From Alphaproteobacteria bacterium (GTDB taxonomy: Bacteria > Pseudomonadota > Alphaproteobacteria > Micropepsales > Micropepsaceae), in the NCBI GenBank assembly GCA_017307315.1, contig JAFKFF010000302.1, positions 1 through 19,933 on the forward strand: 19,933 nucleotides of DNA, given 5' to 3'. The stretch's first letter is position 1; each line of letters begins with the position of its first letter. Made by a program: the position numbers and the translations under genes. Below are positions 1 to 6,827 of this stretch, piece by piece. The notes under the pieces were generated by a model. That model searched no databases. It was not told where the DNA came from and saw only the letters and a list, made by a program, of their open reading frames with translations.

Positions 1-131
1 TCCAGATCGGCGGCCGACGCCAGCGCCACCTGCGCCTCGATCTCCCCCGTCGCAGGATTGAACACATCGCCACGGCGCCCGCCATCCCCCGCAAACGCAT
101 GGCCGTCAATGTAATGGGTAACCTGGCGCAT
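1..131 (-). CDS. mmsA: CoA-acylating methylmalonate-semialdehyde dehydrogenase, N-terminal fragment (runs off left edge)
   Basis: Only the first 43 codons are in the window. The product begins MRQVTHYIDG and continues with a DVFNPATGE motif, the usual opening of MmsA/IolA-type aldehyde dehydrogenases. Members of this family convert methylmalonate or malonate semialdehyde plus CoA and NAD+ to propionyl-CoA or acetyl-CoA in the cytoplasm, in valine, inositol or beta-alanine breakdown. The ATG at 131-129 is preceded by a purine-rich AGAGGAAG ribosome-binding site. It starts 31 nt after the stop of the broken gabD, so it is probably the last visible gene of the same minus-strand operon. With an omega-aminotransferase upstream, malonate semialdehyde from beta-alanine is a sensible substrate; that is inference. 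A generic NAD-dependent aldehyde dehydrogenase is the alternative. Confidence 0.75.
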   Translation of the reverse strand, partial: MRQVTHYIDGHAFAGDGGRRGDVFNPATGEIEAQVALASAADL

Positions 132-162
132 CAGGAACTTCCTCTGGAAACGGGCGGCGATT

Positions 163-1555
163 TCAGGAATCAAGGCCGCCGAGGGAGAGATATTTGATTT
201 CGAGAAAGTCCTCGATCCCGTATTTCGAGCCTTCGCGCCCGATGCCGGATTCCTTGACGCCGCCGAACGGCGCGACCTCGTTCGAGATCAGGCCGTCATT
301 GATGCCGATCATGCCATATTCGAGCTGGGCGGCGACGCGCATGATCCGGCCGACATCGCGGGCGTAGAAGTAGGCGGCGAGCCCGTATTCGGTATCGTTG
401 GCCAGCCGAATGGCTTCCCGTTCGTCCCGGAAACGGTATATCGCGGCGACCGGGCCGAAGTGCGCCCCTTTGCAAGGCGTCGGCAACCAGGCGTTCCACT
501 TTCTCGATGGCCTTGGCATTGATCAGCGGGCCCTGAACCACATTCTCTTCGGCGCCGTCGCCCAGTTTCAGCTTCGCCACCCGCGCGCGCAGTTTCTCGA
601 CAAAGACGTCATGGACCTTGTCCTGGACCAGGATGCGGTTGGCGCAGACGCAGGTCTGGCCCATGTTCCGGTACTTGCTCACCATCGCGCCATCGGCCGC
701 CGCATCCAGATCGGCATCGTCGAACACGATGAAGGGAGCATTGCCGCCCAATTCCAGGGAAACCTTCTTCACGGTCGAGGCGCATTGGGCCATGAGCCTT
801 TTCCCGACCGGAGTCGAGCCGGTGAAGGAGAATTTTCGCACCAGCGGATTTTGCGTCAGCTCCAGCCCGACTTCGGCGGCTTTCGTCGACGTGACGATGT
901 TGAACACGCCGGGCGGGAATCCGGCGCGGTGCGCCAGCTCCGCCAAGGCAAGGGCGGAAAGCGGCGTCTCCTCGCTGGGCTTGACCACGGAAAGCGGCAT
1001 CTCCTCGCTGGGCTTGACCCCGCCGCTGCAGCCTGCCGCCAGCGCCGGCGCCACCTTGCGGGTGATCATCGCGGCGGGAAAATTCCAAGGGGTGATCGCG
1101 GCCACGACGCCGATCGCTTCCTTGAAGACCAGAATCTGCTTGCCGGGCTGCACGGCCGGAATGACGTCGCCATAAGCGCGCTTGGCCTCCTCGGCGAACC
1201 ATTCGACGAAAGAGGCCGCGTAGGCGATTTCGCCGCGCGATTCCGCAAGGGGCTTGCCTTGTTCCGCGGTCATAAGCTGCGCCAGGTCTTCCTGTGCCGC
1301 CATGATGAGGTTGAACCAGCGGCGCAGGACGGCGCCGCGCTCCTTGGCGGTTTTGCGTTTCCAGCCCGGCAGAGCGTCCGCCGCCGCCCGGATCGCCGCC
1401 TCGGCATCGGTGCCGTTGCAGTCGGCTACATCCGCGAGCTTCTCGCCGGTCGCCGGATTTGTGACCGGGAAGCGTCCGGCGGACGCCGCCTCGGTCCATT
1501 GGCCGTTGACGAAGGAACATTCGCGCAGAAGCGCATTGTCTTTCAGGGCAAACAT
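163..1555 (-). pseudogene. gabD: Succinate-semialdehyde dehydrogenase, frameshifted by an internal deletion
   Basis: The family oxidises succinate semialdehyde to succinate with NAD(P)+, the last step of GABA breakdown. The start is the ATG at 1555-1553, which overlaps the alanine dehydrogenase stop as TAATG, so translation is probably coupled. The 5' frame carries the dehydrogenase signatures: PWNFP, the catalytic-Glu motif LELGGNAPF and the catalytic-Cys motif NMGQTCVCANR. Homology continues to ADALQRGA near 462 and then resumes one frame over at [13 protein letters not shown], ending at the TGA at 163-165. About 35 residues expected between these points, including the EETFGP region, are missing, and the join is out of phase. 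A second lesion is an in-frame 33-bp tandem duplication at the nucleotide-binding KPSEETP loop. As read, it encodes a truncated protein with a scrambled end, so I call it a pseudogene; an assembly or read error is the alternative. Confidence 0.82.
956..1021 (-). repeat. 33-bp tandem duplication inside gabD
   Basis: Two adjacent 33-bp units, 956-988 and 989-1021, differ at two positions (g/a at the 11th base and a/c at the 32nd). In the protein this doubles an 11-residue segment, so the product reads VKPSEEMPLS followed by VKPSEETPLS. Aldehyde dehydrogenases normally have a single KPSEETP motif here, whose Lys contacts the cofactor. The unit length is a multiple of three, so the frame survives. 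The two differences suggest that the duplication has had time to diverge. Confidence 0.9.
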
Positions 1556-2640
1556 TACAGTTTCAGCGCTGCAGTGACGGCGGGATGAGTGATCTTGCCG
1601 GCCTTGACGTTGAGACCGAGCGCGAAGCCCGGGTCGGCGGCAAGGGCCGCGTCCGCACCTTTGTTGGCCAAGGCATAGACGTAAGGTGCCGTCGCCGCGT
1701 TCAGGGCATAAGTCGAGGTGAGGGGCGCGGCGCCGGGCATGTTGGCGACGCAATAATGGATGACCCCGTCCACGTCGAAAGTGGGATCGGCGTGGGTGGT
1801 GGGATGGCTGGTTTCGAAACATCCGCCCTGGTCGATCGCCACATCCACCACGACCGAGCCCTTGCGCATGCGCTTGAGGTCTTCGCGCTTGACCAGCTTG
1901 GGCGCCGCCGCGCCCGGCAGAAGCACGCAGCCGATCACCAGATCCGCATCCGCCAGCGCTTCGGCCACGGCGTGGTGCGTGGAGAAGACGGTCTTGAGAT
2001 GCCCGCCAAACTGGACGTCCAATTCCTCCAGCCGGGCCGGAGCGATGTCGAATAAAGTGACGTCGGCACGCATTCCCACCGCCATCTCGGCGGCATGGGT
2101 GCCCGATACCCCGCCGCCCAGGATCACCACCTTGGCGGGGGGCACGCCGGGCACGCCCCCGATCAGCATGCCGGGTCCGCCGGCGGGCTTGAGCAGGAGA
2201 TTGGCGCCCACCTGGGTCGCCATCCGGCCCGCCACCTGGCTCATCGGCGCCAGAAGCGGCAGACGGCCCTTGGCGTCGGTGATGGTTTCATAGGCGATGC
2301 AGGTGGCGCCGGATTTCATCAACCCCTTGGCCTGTTCCGGGTCGGGCGCCAGATGCAGATAGGTGAAAAGGACATGATGCGGCTTCAGCCGCGCGATCTC
2401 GACCGGCTGCGGCTCTTTCACTTTCACGATCATGTCGGCGGCTTCGAACACCGCGGCGGCATCGGGAAGAATCTCCGCGCCCGCCTTCCTGTAATCCTCG
2501 TCCGACTGGCCGATGCCGGCGCCCGCCCCGCTTTCCACAAACACCTTGTGTCCATCGACCGTCAGTTGATGCACCACCGGCGGCACCAGCCCAACCCGAA
2601 ATTCCAGTGTCTTGATTTCTTTGGGGACGCCGATCCGCAT
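1555..2640 (-). CDS. ald: Alanine dehydrogenase
   Basis: This gene encodes a 361-residue NAD-dependent L-alanine dehydrogenase, which interconverts L-alanine with pyruvate, ammonia and NADH in the cytoplasm. The family's catalytic residues fall at their usual numbers: Arg15 (EFRV), Lys75 (VKVKEP) and His96 (FTYLHLAPD). The Rossmann motif VILGGGVSG is followed by the acidic adenosine-binding FDIAP, and the late signature QGGCFETSHPTTHADP is intact. I chose the ATG at 2640-2638 because AAGGAAA sits just upstream and the protein then begins MRIGVPKEIK as in the family; the frame is open 10 codons further but without support. The aminotransferase fragment ends 22 nt upstream and gabD overlaps its stop codon. 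It would recycle the alanine made by a pyruvate-dependent aminotransferase. It is the only undamaged gene of this minus-strand run. Confidence 0.95.
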   Translation of the reverse strand: MRIGVPKEIKTLEFRVGLVPPVVHQLTVDGHKVFVESGAGAGIGQSDEDYRKAGAEILPDAAAVFEAADMIVKVKEPQPVEIARLKPHHVLFTYLHLAPDPEQAKGLMKSGATCIAYETITDAKGRLPLLAPMSQVAGRMATQVGANLLLKPAGGPGMLIGGVPGVPPAKVVILGGGVSGTHAAEMAVGMRADVTLFDIAPARLEELDVQFGGHLKTVFSTHHAVAEALADADLVIGCVLLPGAAAPKLVKREDLKRMRKGSVVVDVAIDQGGCFETSHPTTHADPTFDVDGVIHYCVANMPGAAPLTSTYALNAATAPYVYALANKGADAALAADPGFALGLNVKAGKITHPAVTAALKL

Positions 2641-2662
2641 GATAATTTCCTTTTCAATATAG

Positions 2663-3169
2663 TCAGGCAATTTTGCTTAAGGCGTCGCCGATCATGGCGA
2701 CCATGCGGTCGATCTGCTCTTTTTCCACGATAAGAGGCGGCGACAGCGCGATAATATCCCCGGTCACCCGGATCAGCAGGCCTTTGTCGAAACATTTTTC
2801 ATAGACTTCCAAGGCGCGTTCGGTGGGCTTGCCGGGACGGGACTCGAGTTCGATCCCGGCGATGAGGCCCAAAGTTCGGATGTCGATGACGTGGCGCGCA
2901 TCCTTCAGGCTGTGCATGGCATCCTGCCAATAGCCGGAAAGGCTCGCGGCGCGCCCGAACAGGTCTTCCTCGGCGAAGGTGTCCAGCGTGGCGATGCCTG
3001 CCGCGCAGGCGAGGGGATGGCCGGAATAGGTGTAGCCGTGAAACAGCTCGATTGGCGTGTCGGCGTGCTCCAGCAGCGTGTCGTATATCCGCCGGTCGAC
3101 CGCGACGCCGCCCATGGGGACGCTGCCGTTGGTCATGCCTTTGGCCATGGTGATCATGTCGGGCCGCAC
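2663..3169 (-). pseudogene. Class III (omega-amino acid:pyruvate) aminotransferase, C-terminal fragment
   Basis: About 169 residues match the C-terminal part of beta-alanine:pyruvate or omega-aminotransferases. It opens at VRPDMITMAKGMTNG, which contains the PLP-binding lysine (AKG), and continues with the substrate-loop signature YTYSGHPLACAAG. Full-length enzymes have about 440 residues, so roughly the first 60% is missing. Upstream of 3169 the frame reads S-C-W-I and has no resemblance to the family, so homology stops abruptly near 3170. No start codon with a ribosome-binding site is present; the GTG at 3169 is an internal valine. The family moves amino groups from beta-alanine, GABA or diamines to pyruvate, which fits the neighbouring alanine dehydrogenase and semialdehyde dehydrogenases. 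A functional product is very unlikely because the N-terminal domain needed for the dimer active site is gone. Confidence 0.85.
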
Positions 3170-3284
3170 GCTACACCAAATTCTATGCGATCTACGCCCC
3201 GAAAGGTAATGTCGATCAATAGCGGCCCTCGTCTCGGGGGCGGCCCTGGCGCGGGGGACATGGCGCCATTAAGCGCGGGGTGAG
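3170..3284. other. Junction and spacer between truncated aminotransferase and permease
   Basis: This stretch begins where aminotransferase homology stops. On the plus strand, 3172-3222 reads as 16 codons (YTKFYAIYAPKGNVDQ) ended by TAG. The composition is protein-like and may be the tail of a lost gene, but I do not recognise it. The rest, to 3284, is GC-rich leader of the permease, with GGGGTGAG directly before its ATG. I see no convincing -35/-10 pair. If the aminotransferase and permease were once divergent neighbours, their shared promoter region is not recognisable here. Confidence 0.4.
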
Positions 3285-4658
3285 ATGAGCAATCAACTGA
3301 AAGCGAATTCGCTTTCCTTTTTTGAATCCCTGGTCATGGGAGTGGCGGGAAGCGCGCCCGGCTATACCATCGCCGTCACCACGGCGGTTCTGCTTTCGGT
3401 GGCCGGCCCGCTGTCGCCCGGCGCGCTGGTGATCTTCGCGGTGCCGATGCTCGGCATCGCGATTGCCTACAAGGCGCTCAACAAGCGGGACGCCAGCGCC
3501 GGCGCCGCCTATCAATGGACGAGCGCCGCGTTCGGGAAATTCCTGGGTTTCTTCTCCGGCTGGGCGCTTTTGATCGCATCCCTGGTTTTCATGGTGGCGG
3601 GCAGTGTCCCGGTCGCGACATCGACCCTGAACTTCATCGCTCCCGAGCTTACCGGCAACGTCTTCGTAACGGCCGCCGTCGCCAGCGCCTGGTTCCTGCT
3701 GATCGCGCTGGTCCTGATCACCGGCATCGAGATCACCAGCAGGGTGCAGGTCGTCATGACGACGGTGGAGCTTGTGATCCTGATCGTGGTGCTGGCCGCC
3801 GCTTTCATTCACACCGGCGTGTCGGGCATGATCAATCCCTTTAGCTGGTCCTGGTTCGGCTTCGGCTACACGCCCGCGGCGTTTTCCGCCAGCGCCCTGA
3901 TGGTCGTGTTCTTCTATTGGGGCTGGGACGTCACCTCCAATCTGAGCGAGGAGACGGTCAATGGCAGCGAGAATGCCGGCAATGGCGGCTTCTCCAGTAT
4001 CTTCATCACCATCGCCTTTTACATCGGCTTCACGGTCGCGGCCCTGTTCCTGTTCTCCCTGCACGATGCGCGCAACCTGACCGACAACATCATCTACAAT
4101 ATCGCCGTGGCGTCCGGCCTGGGGCGGTTCAGCGGCTTATGCGCCTCGGTCGCCGTCATTCTCTCCAGCATCGCCACCCTGGAAACCACCATGCTGCAAT
4201 TTTCCCGCACCTTGTTCGCCATGGGGCGGGACGGCGCCTTGCCCCGGGTGTTCGGGGAGATCGCTCCGAAAAGCCAGACTCCCGTCAAGGCCATGTATGT
4301 GCTGATCGCGATCGGGCTGCTTCTGATCTGGTCGTCGAGCCTGATGCCCACCGTCAGCGCGGTCATCGCCGCGTCCGTCAACGCCGTGGCGATCCAGGTC
4401 TGCTATTATTACGGCTTGGCCGGGCTGGTCGCCGCCTGGGAGTTTCGCGGCACGACCGCGCCGGGGCGCTGGATCGCGCTTTGCCTGTTTCCCGCCCTCA
4501 GCGGCCTGATGCTTCTGGGATTGGGGATTTACGCCATCACCGCCTTCAACCTGGTGACCAAGATTGTCGGCCTTGGCGGTTTCGCGCTGGGAATTTTCTT
4601 CTACAGGCCGCGCCTACACCAATGTGGCGATCGACCAGGGCTGGCGCGCCGTCAATGA
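3285..4658 (+). CDS. APC-superfamily amino acid permease with abnormal C-terminus
   Basis: A 457-residue inner-membrane protein of the amino acid-polyamine-organocation transporter family. The N-terminal signature SFFESLVMGVAGSAPGYTIAVT contains the glycine-rich unwound part of helix 1 that binds substrate. About twelve hydrophobic segments follow, to about residue 443 (LGGFALGIFFY). The ATG at 3285 follows GGGGTGAG. The last ~14 residues (RPRLHQCGDR...) are charged and unlike this family. From about 4612 a different frame gives a protein-like tail, so the C-terminus was probably altered by a rearrangement after the last membrane helix; the transport core looks complete. It is divergent from the catabolic genes, so beta-alanine, GABA or another amino acid is a reasonable but unproven substrate. 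Confidence 0.85.
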   Translation: MSNQLKANSLSFFESLVMGVAGSAPGYTIAVTTAVLLSVAGPLSPGALVIFAVPMLGIAIAYKALNKRDASAGAAYQWTSAAFGKFLGFFSGWALLIASLVFMVAGSVPVATSTLNFIAPELTGNVFVTAAVASAWFLLIALVLITGIEITSRVQVVMTTVELVILIVVLAAAFIHTGVSGMINPFSWSWFGFGYTPAAFSASALMVVFFYWGWDVTSNLSEETVNGSENAGNGGFSSIFITIAFYIGFTVAALFLFSLHDARNLTDNIIYNIAVASGLGRFSGLCASVAVILSSIATLETTMLQFSRTLFAMGRDGALPRVFGEIAPKSQTPVKAMYVLIAIGLLLIWSSSLMPTVSAVIAASVNAVAIQVCYYYGLAGLVAAWEFRGTTAPGRWIALCLFPALSGLMLLGLGIYAITAFNLVTKIVGLGGFALGIFFYRPRLHQCGDRPGLARRQ

Positions 4659-4689
4659 AATTGCATCGGTCTTGGCGGCCGCGAGATGA
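4612..4689 (+). other. Possible orphan C-terminal coding remnant at the permease 3' end
   Basis: From 4612 the plus strand reads as 25 protein-like codons beginning AYTNVAIDQGWRAVNE and ending in TGA at 4687-4689. This frame differs from that of the permease, which runs on to a stop at 4658. It could be the real end of another gene joined to the permease by a deletion, or the permease's own tail after a frameshift. I do not recognise the sequence. The bases around its start (4606-4622) closely resemble those at the aminotransferase break (3162-3179). Confidence 0.3.
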
Positions 4690-4755
4690 CGCAGTAGCGC
4701 CCCCCGCGTTTCTCGCACGGCTTTGCCCGGAGCCTTCGCCGGCCCGGAACGCGAT

Positions 4756-4777
4756 GCCGGATAGGCGCAAATCCGGC
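4756..4777. terminator. Possible bidirectional terminator or REP-like hairpin between convergent genes
   Basis: A perfect inverted repeat, GCCGGAT / ATCCGGC, has 7-bp arms (4756-4762 and 4771-4777) and an 8-nt loop. It lies between the ends of the plus-strand permease and the minus-strand hydrolase, where a shared terminator is expected. It has no T-run on either side, so a REP-type palindrome or Rho-dependent termination is equally possible. Confidence 0.35.
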
Positions 4778-4787
4778 GCAGCCGGGC

Positions 4788-5441
4788 CTAAGGCGTCGCC
4801 GCCTCGCTTGCCGATGCTCCCGGCCGCGCTTCGGTTCCCATCCGGCATTGGCCATGTTCGGCAGATCGCGCCGTCATCAGTTTATGGAAGTCATGATGGG
4901 GAAATTCGCTGCGGTAATTTTCCGATGCACTCGCGATGAAGCCTTGCTCGCGCCAATTCAGGAGAAGGGGCGCGCCTATATTCCGCGCGAGGTCCCGCCA
5001 CCCCCAGCGAGCGGGTGCCGAGATGATGTTCAGCCAGCGCCCGACATTCCTGCGGGTCAAGTCGTGATCGATCCTCCTGGGGCCGTACGGCGCGACCGTA
5101 ATCAGCGTGTGTATCGTGCCGGCGGGGAGTTGCTGACTCAGCAGTTCGGCATGGCCCCCGCCAAGACTATGCCCTATGAGCGTCACGCGCTTTCCTTGAG
5201 CCGACGCAACGATGTCGCTCTCGGCGAAACGCACATCGCGCCACGAATATGCATGCGCAAAGCGGTGGCGCGAATGACGCTTTAATTCGGTTACCCAGGA
5301 TTGAACCGATTGGAAGCCATTCAAGCCGCCGATCACGAACAGGGCATCATTAGCGGAATCTCGTTCCGCCTGAAAATCCGGGGCAATTGCTCGGCCGGCT
5401 CCGTCAGGCCGATGGAAGCTGGCCGGTCGGTGTCGCGTCAT
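4788..5441 (-). CDS. Alpha/beta hydrolase-like (lipase/esterase) protein
   Basis: A predicted 217-residue protein. The strand preceding the nucleophile elbow and the elbow itself are clear: KRVTLIGHSLGGGHAE, with Ser92 in GHSLGG and a downstream strand THTLITVAPYGP-like (HTLITVAPYGP). An early DALFVIGGLNGF stretch would supply the oxyanion region. A late EFPHHDFHKLM could hold the catalytic His. The acid residue cannot be placed from one sequence. The substrate is unknown. The ATG at 5441 has AAGG upstream and overlaps the end of the YidB gene by 38 nt, which suggests co-transcription with it; the frame is open further upstream (to 5537), but that would overlap YidB more deeply. The last ~20 residues are low-complexity (GASASEAATP). 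No signal peptide is seen, so it is probably cytoplasmic. Confidence 0.65.
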   Translation of the reverse strand: MTRHRPASFHRPDGAGRAIAPDFQAERDSANDALFVIGGLNGFQSVQSWVTELKRHSRHRFAHAYSWRDVRFAESDIVASAQGKRVTLIGHSLGGGHAELLSQQLPAGTIHTLITVAPYGPRRIDHDLTRRNVGRWLNIISAPARWGWRDLARNIGAPLLLNWREQGFIASASENYRSEFPHHDFHKLMTARSAEHGQCRMGTEARPGASASEAATP

Positions 5442-5736
5442 CGATCGCCTTGGGCAGATGCTGCGCCAGGAATCCGGATACCTGATCGGCGGGAAGCCCG
5501 AACTTCGCGGCAAGTTCCGATAATTTCCCGCTCCCAAGGGCTTGCTGAAGCTGTGAGGCCGACACCGGCAAATTCTGTCCCGTTCCCACCCAGGATTTCA
5601 CCTGTTCACCGAGCCCCGTGGATTCCAGCTGGGCGACCACGCCGCCGATGCCGCCATGGTTGTCGATATATTCCTTCACCAGCGCCGTCGCGCCGGCTCC
5701 AACAACCCCACCGAGAACGCCATCCAGTAATCCCAT
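5404..5736 (-). CDS. YidB/DUF937 family protein
   Basis: This 110-residue protein begins MGLLDGVLGG and contains GGIGGVVAQLESTGLGEQVKSW and the C-terminal helix region KFGLPADQVSGFLAQHLPKAID, all characteristic of the YidB (DUF937) family. The family is widespread in proteobacteria and has no firmly assigned function; it is glycine-rich at the N-terminus and helical after that. The ATG at 5736-5734 is preceded by GGGAGAAG at proper spacing. It lies between dodecin, 113 nt upstream, and the hydrolase, which overlaps its 3' end, all on the minus strand. These three probably form a small transcription unit; any shared stress role is inference. Confidence 0.88.
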   Translation of the reverse strand: MGLLDGVLGGVVGAGATALVKEYIDNHGGIGGVVAQLESTGLGEQVKSWVGTGQNLPVSASQLQQALGSGKLSELAAKFGLPADQVSGFLAQHLPKAIDDATPTGQLPSA

Positions 5737-5849
5737 TTTCTTCTCCCGTGAAATTAAAACTTGCTGCAATAACTCAGTGCCACATGATCTTCATGCTCGC
5801 GCAACGGAGCGTGACCGCCTGGCATTGTTCCTGCCTTGGACCGCAACGC

Positions 5850-6050
5850 CTAGCGAACGATGAAGGTTATCGCGAGGATCACGCGCCACTCGGTAACCTT
5901 GCCTTTCTTGACGACAACCTTGGTGTCCTTGACCCAGGCGCCCTCAATGCCGGAGACGGTTTCCGACGCTTTTGCAATTCCGCTGGATACCGCATCTTCA
6001 AAACTCTTCGAGGAGCCGGCGATAACTTCAATGACCTTTGCAATAGCCAT
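5850..6050 (-). CDS. Dodecin, flavin-binding protein
   Basis: A 66-residue protein beginning MAIAKVIEVIAGSSKSFEDAV. Dodecins assemble into hollow dodecamers that bind pairs of flavins (riboflavin, FMN or lumichrome) and are thought to store flavin or protect it from light. The conserved tryptophan that stacks on the isoalloxazine ring is present in VTEWRV, the GAWVKD segment precedes it, and the length is typical. The ATG at 6050-6048 has AAAGGACA upstream. It ends in TAG at 5850. It is the first gene of the minus-strand group dodecin-YidB-hydrolase. A divergent rnk gene starts 310 nt away. Confidence 0.93.
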   Translation of the reverse strand: MAIAKVIEVIAGSSKSFEDAVSSGIAKASETVSGIEGAWVKDTKVVVKKGKVTEWRVILAITFIVR

Positions 6051-6359
6051 ATGCTTGTCCTTTCGAGTATGTCTTGAAAGACTAGGAAATAAGAAACAGC
6101 CAGGCAACGGTCCGGCGTTCCGGTCCTGCCCGATCCGCGATGAATATGCCGCCCTATTTGACTTGGACGCTTTCGCGCGCCATCATCTCGCCATGAAAGC
6201 TTGGCGCCTCAACATCCAGTTCCGCTCTCTCGGGGAGCGATTTCTCGCGGGCATTTGACCCCGGGTTCCGGCGCTGCACGCCCCGAGCTCGGGGCGAAAC
6301 CACGATAAATCTGCGCAGCTTTTGTTTCTGCGCGCCTTCTCACCTGGAAAGCCAGAACC
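6051..6359. promoter_or_regulatory. Divergent intergenic region between dodecin and rnk
   Basis: No gene is evident in this 309-bp stretch. For rnk, TTGACT (6158-6163) and CATCAT (6181-6186) are 17 bp apart and could be a sigma-70-like promoter on the plus strand; the -10 is weak (4 of 6). That would leave a leader of about 165 nt carrying the palindrome at 6279-6296. On the dodecin side I see only a weak candidate, with TTGCCT and TAGTCT 17 bp apart. A GGAAC element upstream of dodecin is not followed by a well-spaced CGTT, so an EcfG-type promoter is not supported. Confidence 0.35.
6279..6296. repeat. Perfect 18-bp palindrome in the rnk leader
   Basis: CGCCCCGAGCTCGGGGCG reads identically on both strands. 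It lies 63 bp before the rnk ATG, inside the probable 5' untranslated region. A T-run does not follow, so it is not a classic terminator. It could be an operator, a hairpin in the leader RNA, or chance in GC-rich sequence. Confidence 0.6.
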
Positions 6360-6773
6360 ATGACCGACGACAAGGCGGCAAGCCGCCCGCCCATTCACAT
6401 GATTGAAGCCGAAGCGGACAATCTTGCCAGCCTGGCGGCAAGTGTCGAAGACCGCATGCCTCAGGTCAGCGAATTGCTGTTGGAGGAGATCGCGCGCGCG
6501 ACAATGCATTCGGAGACGGACATTCCGTCCGATGTCGTCACCATGCTGGCAATCGTCCAGTTTGCCGACGCGGCGAGCGGCAAGAGCTACAGCTATCAGC
6601 TCGTCTATCCGAAGGACGCCGATATTGCGGCGGGACGCATCTCGATTTTGACCCCGGTGGGCGCCGGCCTCATCGGGCTGCGCGCGGGACAGTCCATCCT
6701 CTGGCCCGACCGCGACGGCCGCGAGCGCAGGCTGACCATCATCAAGGTGAGCGGCGTGCCCAAGGCGGCCTGA
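6360..6773 (+). CDS. rnk: Rnk-type regulator of nucleoside diphosphate kinase (GreA/GreB C-terminal domain)
   Basis: A 137-residue protein. The start RPPIHMIEAEADNLASLA and the C-terminal GreA/GreB-like FKBP fold (QLVYPKDADIAAGRISILTPVGAGLIGLRAGQSI) match the Rnk family. Rnk binds RNA polymerase near the secondary channel through a short coiled coil and, unlike GreA, lacks the tip acidic residues for transcript cleavage; in E. coli it affects nucleoside diphosphate kinase levels. Here residues 17-45 could form the short coiled coil. The ATG at 6360 follows GGAAAG at somewhat long spacing (CTGGAAAGCCAGAACC). It stands alone, convergent with the DUF1971 gene 54 nt downstream. A GreA-like protein of unknown role is the alternative. 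Confidence 0.85.
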   Translation: MTDDKAASRPPIHMIEAEADNLASLAASVEDRMPQVSELLLEEIARATMHSETDIPSDVVTMLAIVQFADAASGKSYSYQLVYPKDADIAAGRISILTPVGAGLIGLRAGQSILWPDRDGRERRLTIIKVSGVPKAA

Positions 6774-6827
6774 TCCGTCGGGGGCTTCCGGTCAATGAAT
6801 TGTCGGGTGTTCCGCCGCGCCGAACGC

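Noticed and set aside
398..1588. Long plus-strand open frame opposite gabD
   Set aside because: It lies antisense to clear aldehyde dehydrogenase sequence, and its product is Arg/Gly/Ala-rich with no family features; it is an effect of high GC at third positions.
3216..4064. Minus-strand open frame of 282 codons opposite the permease
   Set aside because: The predicted product is hydrophilic low-complexity (many D, E, R, Q, G), typical of the antisense of a membrane protein gene; the permease frame is the real one.
6051..6120. Possible EcfG-type general stress promoter before dodecin (GGAAC on the minus strand)
   Set aside because: No CGTT occurs 16-17 bases downstream; the nearest CCGTT is only 6 bases away.
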